Below are positions 5,963 to 11,671 of a stretch of 11,671 nucleotides of DNA, in pieces; within the stretch, counting starts at the first letter, position 1, and each line of letters begins with the position of its first letter. A program made the position numbers and the translations under genes. The notes under the pieces were generated by a model. That model did not search any database. It worked only from the letters and a program-made list of their open reading frames with translations, and was not told the origin of the DNA. This DNA is from CAZJBP01 sp964544115 (GTDB lineage: Bacteria; Verrucomicrobiota; Kiritimatiellia; UBA8416; JADHWI01), in assembly GCA_964544115.1 (NCBI GenBank), contig CAZJBP010000117.1, positions 1 to 11,671 of the forward strand, given 5' to 3'.

Positions 5963-6807
5963 GCGCCCCCCCTTGCGCCGCCGGCGCCCGGCCCCGCGGC
6001 CGGCAGCACGACCGGGCGGTCGGCGCACTGGGGATGGTCCCGCACCAGCAGCTCATCGCCGTAGAGGGCCCGCAGGGCCTCCGGCGTCAGCACCTCGCGG
6101 GGCGACCCCTCGCAGGCCACGGCACCGCGATCGACCATCACCAGCCGGTGGCAGAACAGCGAGGCCAGGTTCAGATCGTGCGTAACGATGAGGACGCCGA
6201 GCCCGGTGGTGGACAGGCGGTGCAGGAGGCGGAAGAGGGCGGCGGCGTGGTGCGGGTCCAGGCCGGCGGTGGGCTCATCCAGCAGCACCGCGCGCGGCTC
6301 CTGCGCCAGCACGGAGGCGATCAGCGCCCGGCGTCGCTCGCCGCCGGACAGGTGCGAGAGCGGCCGGTCGACCAGGCCGTCCAGCGCGACCGCCCGCAGC
6401 GCATCGGCGACGGCCTCCGCGTCCCGCGCCGTGGCGAGCCCCAGCCCGCCGCCCTGGTGGGCGTAGCGACCCATGGCCGCGACCTCGCCCACGGTAAAGT
6501 CGTACAGCGCCGGCGCCTCCTGCGGCAGGTACCCCAGCCGGAGGGCGATCTCCCGCCGGCGCAGGCTGGCCAGCGGCACCCCGTCGATCCGCACGTCGCC
6601 GGCGTCGGGCGTCAGCACCCCCGCGGCCAGCTTGAGCAGCGTGCTCTTGCCGGAGCCGTTGGGGCCGACCACGCCGGTGCAGGTGCCGGGCTGCAGCGCG
6701 AACGCCTCGACCCGCAGCGCCCACGCCGCGTCGGGGTAGGCGAACCGCACTCGGTCCAGGCGCAGGAGGTCGGCGGCGCCGGGCGGTGGTGTGTCGAAGT
6801 GTGTCAT
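5959..6807 (-). CDS. ABC transporter ATP-binding protein, FecE/BtuD type
   Basis: This 282-residue ATPase has every core motif: Walker A GPNGSGKST (48-56), Q-loop Q96 in GYLPQEAP, signature LSGGERRR (153-160), Walker B AVLLDEP (173-179), D-loop AGLD and switch H210 in IVTHDL. It would power the permease whose gene overlaps its end by 4 bases. Residues from about 245 (LTPEALRALYGDEL) match the C-terminal extension usual in iron and B12 importer ATPases. The last 25 residues are rich in Pro, Gly and Ala and probably disordered. The start at MTHFDTPPPG has a GGAAGGCGGA purine tract directly before it; a longer frame would run into the upstream glycosyltransferase. It follows that gene by only 19 bases and is probably cotranscribed with it, although the functional link is not obvious. 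Confidence 0.94.
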   Translation of the reverse strand: MTHFDTPPPGAADLLRLDRVRFAYPDAAWALRVEAFALQPGTCTGVVGPNGSGKSTLLKLAAGVLTPDAGDVRIDGVPLASLRRREIALRLGYLPQEAPALYDFTVGEVAAMGRYAHQGGGLGLATARDAEAVADALRAVALDGLVDRPLSHLSGGERRRALIASVLAQEPRAVLLDEPTAGLDPHHAAALFRLLHRLSTTGLGVLIVTHDLNLASLFCHRLVMVDRGAVACEGSPREVLTPEALRALYGDELLVRDHPQCADRPVVLPAAGPGAGGARGGA

Positions 6808-6826
6808 TCCGCCTTCCCCGGGGCGC

Positions 6827-8239
6827 TCAATACGCATTTTCCCGCGCAAAGAGCGTCCGCAGGAGGATCTTGAAGTCGAACGAGAGGGACCAGTTCTCCA
6901 GGTAGTAGAGATCGTACTTGATGCGCTCCTCAATGCTCGTGTTGCCGCGCAGGCCGTTGACCTGCGCCCAGCCGGTCATGCCCGGCTTGGAGACGTGGCG
7001 CCACATGTACCGGCCGATGTCCGTCTTGAAGCGCTCGACGAAGTGCGGGCGCTCCGGGCGCGGGCCGACCAGGCTCATCTCGCCGCGCCACACGTTCCAC
7101 AGCTGCGGCAGCTCGTCGATGTTCCAGCGGCGCAGGAACGCGCCGACCGGCGTCACGCGCGGGTCGTGCTCCACGGTGAAGACCGGCCCGGTCCCCGCCT
7201 CGGCGTCGACGCGCATGGTCCGCAGCTTGTACAGGCGGAAGGTGGTGCCGTTCTGGCCGCAGCGCTCCTGCGCGTACAGCGCCGGGCCGCGGGAGGTCGC
7301 CCGCACGGCCAGCGCCGCCAGGGCGACGATCGGGCCGCACAGCACCAGGCCTACCAGCGCGCCGGCCAGGTCCTCCATCCGCTTCAGGCCCCGGCACCAC
7401 AGTCCGTCCAGCGGCCACTGGCTCACGCCCAGCAGCGGGATGTCGTCGAACGAGTGCACGTCCATGTTGCCGGTCAGAATGCGGAAGAGGTCCGGCACCA
7501 TCTTGAACGTGATGAGGTGTCGCTCGCACAGCAGGATGATGTCGACGATCTGCTGGTGGGGGAGGCGCGCGTTGGTCAGCACCACCTGGTGAACCGCGTG
7601 GTGAACGATCACGTCCGGCAGGTCCGCGAGATGCCCGAGCACGAGCTCCGGCTCGACGGCCGGATCCCTCGGCGCGTCGTCCGACTGCAGAAAGCCCACG
7701 ACCTTCAGCCGCAGCATCGGCTCGCGCGCGAACGACTCCCGCAGCCGCACCGCCACCGCGTCGGTGCCGATCAGGAGGACGCGGTGCTTGCGGGCGCTGT
7801 GGCGCGCGGCGTTCCACTCCACGCGGAACAGGAGGTAGCGCTCAAGGAGGACCAGGATGAGAATCGTGCCGAACGAAAGGCCGATCACGAGGCGCGCGAT
7901 GTCGATGTCGTTCTGCAGGGCGAACGCGAGCACGGCGCTGGCCACGATGCCGAGGGCCGTTGCGCGCACCAGCCGGGGAATCTTGGCCGTGAAGCGGCCG
8001 GTCTGGGGGCGGGCGTACAGCCCGACGCCGCGGAAGACGAGAACGAAGAGGACCGTTGCCATGACGCCCGCGGCGGCATACAGCGGGTACAGGGGGTCGG
8101 GCCGGTCGTGCCGCAGCGTCAGCCAGCCGCTGTCGAAGCGGATCCATGTGGCCAGCAGGAAGCCCCCGAACACGGCCAGCGCGTCGCCCAACACGGCCAG
8201 ACCGATGGAAATGGCGTCGAGGGAGTCCTTCTTCCGCAT
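6827..8239 (-). CDS. Exopolysaccharide biosynthesis polyprenyl glycosylphosphotransferase (WbaP/WcaJ-like)
   Basis: This 470-residue protein has the full layout of initiating phosphoglycosyltransferases. It begins with four hydrophobic N-terminal segments (about 10-32, 50-72, 92-108, 115-138), followed by a CoA-binding-like Rossmann region (about 152-255, starting VLLIGTDAVAV). Another membrane segment (about 291-312) leads into the bacterial sugar transferase domain to the end. Diagnostic motifs are LYKLRTMRVDAE (336-347), IDELPQLWNVWRGEMSLVG (374-392) followed by PRPERPHF, and KPGMTGWAQVNGLRG (418-432). The enzyme transfers a sugar-1-phosphate from a nucleotide sugar to undecaprenyl phosphate at the inner membrane, the first step of an exopolysaccharide or O-antigen unit. 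Which sugar is used cannot be read. The start MRKKDSL precedes the first helix directly; upstream in-frame codons would enter the divergent gene. It heads the operon with the ABC transporter. No other polysaccharide gene is in the window. Confidence 0.94.
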   Translation of the reverse strand: MRKKDSLDAISIGLAVLGDALAVFGGFLLATWIRFDSGWLTLRHDRPDPLYPLYAAAGVMATVLFVLVFRGVGLYARPQTGRFTAKIPRLVRATALGIVASAVLAFALQNDIDIARLVIGLSFGTILILVLLERYLLFRVEWNAARHSARKHRVLLIGTDAVAVRLRESFAREPMLRLKVVGFLQSDDAPRDPAVEPELVLGHLADLPDVIVHHAVHQVVLTNARLPHQQIVDIILLCERHLITFKMVPDLFRILTGNMDVHSFDDIPLLGVSQWPLDGLWCRGLKRMEDLAGALVGLVLCGPIVALAALAVRATSRGPALYAQERCGQNGTTFRLYKLRTMRVDAEAGTGPVFTVEHDPRVTPVGAFLRRWNIDELPQLWNVWRGEMSLVGPRPERPHFVERFKTDIGRYMWRHVSKPGMTGWAQVNGLRGNTSIEERIKYDLYYLENWSLSFDFKILLRTLFARENAY

Positions 8240-8292
8240 GCCGGCCAGTCTATACGCGCCAGCAGACGGATCAACAGGAATTACGCCGCCCC

Positions 8293-8321
8293 TTGACATG
8301 GCCCGGGCAAATGACAAGATT
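8293..8321 (+). promoter_or_regulatory. Candidate promoter of the transglutaminase-like gene
   Basis: A perfect TTGACA (8293-8298) is followed after 17 bases by AAGATT (8316-8321), a weak -10 element with half of the consensus positions. Initiation would be expected around 8328, almost at the ATG (8331). It lies in the 91-base divergent spacer shared with the glycosyltransferase gene. Confidence 0.4.
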
Positions 8322-8330
8322 GCGAGCACT

Positions 8331-10064
8331 ATGGCAACCGTTGCCGAACGCATCGATCTCGAGAAGAAATCCGCAGCCGTCACGCTCTCGGACATGGAGG
8401 TCTTCATCTTCCCGGAGCTGATGTACGCGCTGGTGCTGGCCAACATGATGTCGCCGCGCGTCTGGGCCTGGCGCCAGGACGCCTGGTTCGGCGGGCTGGC
8501 GAAGATGAAGCCGCACCGCCGGATCATGCGCCTCAAGCAGTACGTGATGGACCACTACGCGTTCAACCTCGACCTGGACACGTGGGGGCTGACCACCACC
8601 GAGCGCGAGCTGGCGCGCTTCCGGGACGTAATCGACGAGCGGACGCTGGCCCAGTCCAACGCGCTCTTCGGCTACGAGGGCGACAGGTATTACTTCGACA
8701 TCGGCATCCGCAAGCACTTCGGCCTCGACGCGTACAGCGGCAACGTCATCCCGTACTGGAAGACCGAGACCGTCGAGGCGATGGACGCCTTTGTGCACCG
8801 CCCGAACTACACCACCGGCGCGGGCGAGTGCGTCTCGCTCGCCACGCTCTACGCCACGGCGCTGTTCCTCGTCTGCGGCATCCCGCTGGCGGACCTCTTC
8901 CTCATGGCCACGCCGCTGCACTCGCAGAACTTTGTCGACATGGCCGACGGCATCCTCACCAACAACCGCCGCCTGGTGACGAAGGCCATGTGGTTCAACG
9001 GCACGGCCCTGTCCGCGCAGGCCCGCCGCGCGCTGCAGAACGAGCGCGTGACCATCGTGGCGCACGAGACCGGGCTCATCCACACGCTCTACCCCGATGC
9101 GACGATCGACCCGGCGGCCTACCGCCGGTTCGGCGACCGGCTGCAGGCGTTCCTGCGCACGCCGCTCACGCCGGAGATTCTCGGCAATTTCATCCGCGAC
9201 GCCACGGACCTGCAGCGCTGTTTCCAGTTCCGTTGGCCGGGCCACGGGCGCGACCGGTACATCGCGATGGAGAAGGCCCTGCAGTACGAATACGGGTCCC
9301 CGTCGCGCCTGACGGACCACACGCGGGAGAAGCTGGTGGCGGAGATGGACGTGGACCAGTTCGAGGCCGAGCCGATCCCGAGCCGGATCGTCTTCAACCG
9401 GCTTGAGGAGTACCTGCGCGAGCAGCCGGTGGACATCGACCGGCCCGAGGATGTGCGGCGGCTGAAACACCAGTTTGCGTCGGACTGCCTGAACGCCGAG
9501 GTGGCCATCGAGAGCCTGGTCCGCTTCTGCCGCACGCCGCCGCGCCTGCCCGACGCGTCGGCCAAACGCTTCAGCGCATACCCCGAGCCCCTGGGCCTCA
9601 CGTCGGGGATGAGCCGCGAGGAGGTGATCGCCCGCCTGGAGAGCCTGCGGGGGCGGCACCCCGTGGCGGACCTGGCGTTCTATGCGTACCGCGACCTCAA
9701 CCGCACCGGCGCGGAGCCCTTCGTGCGCGCGGCGGTCCAGCGCTGCCCCGTCTCGGTCGAGGGCTCCAAGGCGCTGAGCGACGAGGAGCTGGCGGCCCGC
9801 GTGAGGGCCCTCCCGGAGCTGTCGATCTATGACGGACCCGGCCGGTTGGCGCAGCCCGATGAAGTGTGGAATTTCGGGCGCGGCGACGGGGCCGAGAAGG
9901 CGCTGCTGCTGGCCAACGTCCTGCGTGCGCGGCGGCCCGGCGACGCGATGCGCGTGCGCCTGTCGCCCGACCGCGCCGTGCTGGAGACGGAGTCCGGGGC
10001 GCATGAGTTCGCCTCGTCCAAGGGCCTGCGCGAACAGGAGTGGACGATCCCGGGCGCGGAGTAG
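8331..10064 (+). CDS. Transglutaminase-like cysteine-hydrolase-fold protein, 577 residues, function unknown
   Basis: The central part has a transglutaminase-like core: GAGECVSLATLYATALFLVC (163-182) supplies the probable nucleophile C167 at the start of a helix. ATPLHSQNFVDMADGILTNN (193-212) supplies H197 and, as third residue, D203 or D207. Residues 1-160 (with FDIGIRKHFGLDAYSGNVI at 122-140) and 225-500 are largely helical and match no domain I can name. Near the end, NFGRGDGAEKALLLANVLRA (514-533) has the shape of the same helix (normally GxCxxKALLLAxLLRA) but without a cysteine, suggesting a second, inactive copy. No signal peptide or membrane helix is seen, so it should be cytoplasmic. 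I recall similar uncharacterised proteins from PVC-group bacteria. The start at MATVAERIDL follows a promoter; ATG 8298 is in frame but overlaps the -35 box. Whether it is a protease, amidase or cross-linking enzyme is unknown. Confidence 0.75.
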   Translation: MATVAERIDLEKKSAAVTLSDMEVFIFPELMYALVLANMMSPRVWAWRQDAWFGGLAKMKPHRRIMRLKQYVMDHYAFNLDLDTWGLTTTERELARFRDVIDERTLAQSNALFGYEGDRYYFDIGIRKHFGLDAYSGNVIPYWKTETVEAMDAFVHRPNYTTGAGECVSLATLYATALFLVCGIPLADLFLMATPLHSQNFVDMADGILTNNRRLVTKAMWFNGTALSAQARRALQNERVTIVAHETGLIHTLYPDATIDPAAYRRFGDRLQAFLRTPLTPEILGNFIRDATDLQRCFQFRWPGHGRDRYIAMEKALQYEYGSPSRLTDHTREKLVAEMDVDQFEAEPIPSRIVFNRLEEYLREQPVDIDRPEDVRRLKHQFASDCLNAEVAIESLVRFCRTPPRLPDASAKRFSAYPEPLGLTSGMSREEVIARLESLRGRHPVADLAFYAYRDLNRTGAEPFVRAAVQRCPVSVEGSKALSDEELAARVRALPELSIYDGPGRLAQPDEVWNFGRGDGAEKALLLANVLRARRPGDAMRVRLSPDRAVLETESGAHEFASSKGLREQEWTIPGAE

Positions 10065-10090
10065 GGCGCAACGAGCCCTCGCGCCGCGCG

Positions 10091-10390
10091 TCAGCCGTCC
10101 TTCAGTAGGTTCTCCTGCAGCACCCGGCTGAACACGGCATAGACGGTGTCCCGCCGCTCCGCAAACAGGCAGCGCACGCAGGTCGTGTCGCCGGCCTCGA
10201 CACAGATCGTGAAGATAATTCGGTAGGGGCCGACCCGCAGCCTCCGGTAGTCTTTCAACGGACCCTCGAGGGCCTTGATGTCACCCCGCTCGGAGGCCAG
10301 CTTGCGCAAGGCGAGACGCAACCTCCTGCGCGGCTCGGGAGACTGGCTCCGGACGAACGCCACGACCTGATCGGAGACCTCAACCCTCAT
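10091..10390 (-). CDS. RelE/ParE superfamily toxin of a type II toxin-antitoxin pair
   Basis: This 99-residue protein has the size and pattern of RelE-fold toxins: an N-terminal strand (MRVEVSDQVVAFV), two helices with many Arg and Lys (20-34), then PLKDYRRLRVGPYRIIF (44-60), the typical strand pair before the active face, and CLFAERRDTVYAVFSRVL (74-91) with its conserved R-rich end. RelE-type members cleave mRNA on the ribosome, whereas ParE-type members poison gyrase. Basic residues such as R51, R57, R79 and R80 suit the mRNA-cleaving type, but I cannot decide from sequence alone. Its ATG lies inside the last codons of the antitoxin gene (11-base overlap, 10380-10390), so translation is coupled. 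It should be cytoplasmic. It converges with the transglutaminase-like gene, 26 bases away. Confidence 0.87.
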   Translation of the reverse strand: MRVEVSDQVVAFVRSQSPEPRRRLRLALRKLASERGDIKALEGPLKDYRRLRVGPYRIIFTICVEAGDTTCVRCLFAERRDTVYAVFSRVLQENLLKDG

Positions 10391-10631
10391 GGTCGAGATC
10401 CTCGACCGGATGGAATCGCATCGCGCCCCGCTCGTGGGCCCGAAGCGCGCGCATGGCGTCCGGATGGGCCAGGATCTCCATCGTTTCCAGGATCGCCTCC
10501 ATGCGGTCGCGCGAAACCACATAGGCGACCGTCTCATCGTGTCGTGTAATCGCGATGGCGCCATCCGCCGCCTCGCGCACAACCCGCGGGAACTGGTTCT
10601 GCGCGCGCGATATGGTATACGTAGAATTCAT
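10380..10631 (-). CDS. Phd/YefM family antitoxin
   Basis: This 83-residue protein opens with MNSTYTISRAQNQFPRVVRE and continues AADGAIAITRHDETVAYVVS, the classic Phd/YefM DNA-binding N-terminal domain. The rest (VSRDRMEAILETMEILAHPD onward) ends in a helical, acidic tail that would wrap around the toxin. The antitoxin gene precedes and overlaps the RelE-type toxin gene, the standard order for Phd-led pairs, and the complex usually represses its own promoter. The start at 10631 is preferred because the family's first strand begins there and a promoter lies directly upstream. An alternative start 16 codons upstream would overlap the preceding gene and add residues foreign to the family. There is no Shine-Dalgarno sequence, consistent with a leaderless message. 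Confidence 0.88.
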   Translation of the reverse strand: MNSTYTISRAQNQFPRVVREAADGAIAITRHDETVAYVVSRDRMEAILETMEILAHPDAMRALRAHERGAMRFHPVEDLDHEG

Positions 10632-10637
10632 GCGAAT

Positions 10638-10666
10638 AGTATGTAGATTCACGCACCGGGCGTCAA
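10638..10666 (-). promoter_or_regulatory. Candidate promoter of the toxin-antitoxin operon
   Basis: On the minus strand, TTGACG (10666-10661) is followed after 17 bases by CATACT (10643-10638), four of six -10 positions matching. The expected transcription start coincides with the antitoxin ATG at 10631. The -35 box overlaps the stop codon of the upstream gene. Palindromic words GTATAC, TACGTA and GAATTC cluster just downstream (about 10612-10630) and might serve as operator sites for the Phd protein; this last point is inference. Confidence 0.4.
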
Positions 10667-11526
10667 GCCCCGGCGGCACCCCCGCGCAGCGCCATCCGGC
10701 ACTTGGCTTCCAGCAGGCGAAGCTTCAGCGCGAGGTCGTCCACCGTCCAGGGCGACGGCTCCGCCGGCGGCAGCGCCACCGCCCGGGCCATGGCGCGGCG
10801 ATAGCCGGACAGCGTGACGCAGCGGTCGAACAGCGCCGTCCAGGCCTGCAGGCCGCCGCTGCGCGTTTTTAGAAGCGACGCGGCGGCGGCCGGGCCGCTG
10901 TCGGCGTCCTGCCCCGTGCAGCGCAGGCGCGACAGGCCGTCGGCGCCGGGAATGTCGAGCGGCTCGAAGGCCGCCCAGAGCCGTTCGAGAACGTCGGCGT
11001 GGCCGCAGGGCAGGCCGCGCAGGGCCGAGCACACCAGGGCAATCTCCGTCTCCTGCGGGGGCTTGTCCAAATCCGCGCAGGGCACGAAATAGACCGGCTG
11101 GGGGGTCAGCCGCGGATCGTCGAGGTGCACGAACACATCGTCGCTCTGTAGCTCCCAGGCGATGCAGGCGATGTGATCGAACACTCCGCCGACGGCGCGG
11201 TTGGCCTCGACGTCGCGCACCAGTCGCCGATCTTTTCCCGCCGGGAATGTAAACTCGCGCTCGAACACCATGCCATTGTCGGCGGTCCCGCGCAGGCGCA
11301 TCCGCAGGGGCACGCCCAGGGGCTGCGCGATCGCGACCTCCACGTTGACGAGGGGGATGCAGAACCCGCCCTCGAAGTAGGCGGGTGTGACGCGGCGCGC
11401 CGACCATCCCTGCGCCTCGGGACGCACGCGGACGCCCGAGTCCAGGTGCAGCTCGCGGTTTCCGGTGAAGGTCAATCGGCGGATCTGTGCGTAGACGGTA
11501 TAAAGCGCGCGTGTGTCGCGGGTCAT
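10663..11526 (-). CDS. Uncharacterised 287-residue protein, possibly a shortened cysteine-less transglutaminase relative
   Basis: I do not firmly recognise this protein. Residues 1-170 look beta-rich (for example VYFVPCADLDKPPQETEIAL at 145-164) and could be an immunoglobulin-like region. Residues 195-245 include GLSRLRCTGQDADSGPAAAA, then SLLKTRSGGLQAWTALFDRC (217-236). The latter follows the pattern of transglutaminase-like proteins, LLxTxxGQCxAWxxLFxD, but with Leu226 where the catalytic cysteine would stand. The chain ends about 60 residues later in a helical region, without the expected His and Asp motifs. If the relation is real, this is an inactive or decayed member. No signal peptide is evident. 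A GGGGGG tract lies upstream of the chosen ATG. Its stop overlaps the promoter of the toxin-antitoxin pair on the same strand, so read-through into that pair is possible. Confidence 0.7.
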   Translation of the reverse strand: MTRDTRALYTVYAQIRRLTFTGNRELHLDSGVRVRPEAQGWSARRVTPAYFEGGFCIPLVNVEVAIAQPLGVPLRMRLRGTADNGMVFEREFTFPAGKDRRLVRDVEANRAVGGVFDHIACIAWELQSDDVFVHLDDPRLTPQPVYFVPCADLDKPPQETEIALVCSALRGLPCGHADVLERLWAAFEPLDIPGADGLSRLRCTGQDADSGPAAAASLLKTRSGGLQAWTALFDRCVTLSGYRRAMARAVALPPAEPSPWTVDDLALKLRLLEAKCRMALRGGAAGA

Positions 11527-11620
11527 GGCTGGCGCCCCCCTGCCTGTTGTGGTTGTCGTGACCCAGCCACCTTAAGTCGTCCCACGCCCGCCGGGCAACA
11601 CCTTTGTGGCGGTCCGATCC

Positions 11621-11634
11621 CGCGGCTTGCCGCG
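11621..11634. other. Short perfect hairpin CGCGG-CTTG-CCGCG
   Basis: A perfect five-base-pair stem closes a CTTG tetraloop in the 135-base spacer between the divergent gene at 11526 and the presumed gene starting at 11662. It could be part of a leader, or a chance feature of GC-rich DNA. Confidence 0.25.
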
Positions 11635-11661
11635 CGCGGGCGGATGCGCAAGGATAGCCGC

Positions 11662-11671
11662 ATGAAGACCG
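11662..11671 (+). CDS. Possible start of a gene running out of the window
   Basis: ATG AAG ACC begins at 11662 with AAGGA (11650-11654) upstream at usable spacing, on the strand divergent from the 287-residue protein. Another in-frame ATG is at 11644. Only three codons are visible, so neither product nor reality can be judged; a Met-Lys-Thr start is common in secreted proteins. Confidence 0.25.

Noticed and set aside
4835..6064. A 409-codon plus-strand frame opposite the permease
   Set aside because: It is extremely rich in Arg, Gln, His and Ala and antisense to an unmistakable FecCD permease.
6791..8296. A 501-codon plus-strand frame opposite the glycosylphosphotransferase
   Set aside because: It is low-complexity and antisense to a protein with all family motifs.
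7857..8330. N-terminal extension of the transglutaminase-like frame
   Set aside because: It runs antisense through the glycosylphosphotransferase gene. The shorter in-frame ATG at 8298 overlaps the -35 box.
8271..10004. A 577-codon minus-strand frame opposite the transglutaminase-like gene
   Set aside because: Its composition (Arg, Val, His, Gln-rich, without hydrophobic core pattern) is that of a GC-rich shadow, while the plus-strand frame has clear conserved motifs.
1..11671. CRISPR arrays, insertion sequences, rRNA and riboswitches
   Set aside because: I looked for regularly spaced repeats, terminal inverted repeats with transposase motifs and conserved RNA elements, including a cobalamin riboswitch before the transporter, and saw none.

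Overview
This is a GC-rich window from a Gram-negative-type bacterium. I cannot name the species. A 577-residue transglutaminase-like protein of a type I associate with Kiritimatiellota, Lentisphaerota and Planctomycetota tentatively suggests the PVC superphylum. That placement rests on memory of the family, not on a phylogeny. Most genes are ordinary housekeeping or accessory functions, and intergenic spaces are short except around one accessory patch.

Layout. (1) Positions 69-2167, minus strand: a three-gene cluster read as pirin, then a ferredoxin-nitroreductase fusion, then a GIY-YIG nuclease-like protein. (2) Positions 2412-2501, plus strand: tRNA-Ser(GCT) with an encoded CCA, followed by a hairpin. 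(3) Positions 2505-4452: an accessory patch next to the tRNA. It holds one intact Fic adenylyltransferase-type gene with its own promoter and a direct repeat at its start. Beside it lie what look like remnants of other genes: the C-terminal winged-helix tail of a second Fic protein (minus), a short AbiEii-toxin-like stretch (plus) and an orphan C-terminal fragment (plus). (4) Positions 4453-4941, plus: a small four-helix membrane protein, ending at a hairpin shared with the convergent operon. (5) Positions 8239 down to 4967, minus: an exopolysaccharide polyprenyl glycosylphosphotransferase, then a FecCD/BtuCD-type ABC ATPase and permease whose genes overlap by 4 bases. No substrate-binding protein is present. 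(6) Positions 8331-10064, plus: the divergent transglutaminase-like protein. It has a complete Cys/His/Asp set in its first half and what looks like a second, cysteine-less copy of the fold at its end. (7) Positions 10091-10631, minus: a Phd/RelE-type toxin-antitoxin pair with overlapping genes. (8) Positions 10663-11526, minus: an uncharacterised 287-residue protein that may be a shortened, cysteine-less transglutaminase relative. (9) Position 11662 onward, plus: the likely first codons of a gene that leaves the window.

The most unusual content is the pair of proteins that look like active or degenerate transglutaminase folds, and the tRNA-side patch of one live and several broken toxin-type genes. 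Three genes (Fic, the antitoxin and the transglutaminase-like gene) share a TTGAC(A/G)-17-hexamer promoter placed only 6-10 bases before the ATG and lack a good Shine-Dalgarno sequence. This suggests leaderless or nearly leaderless transcripts.
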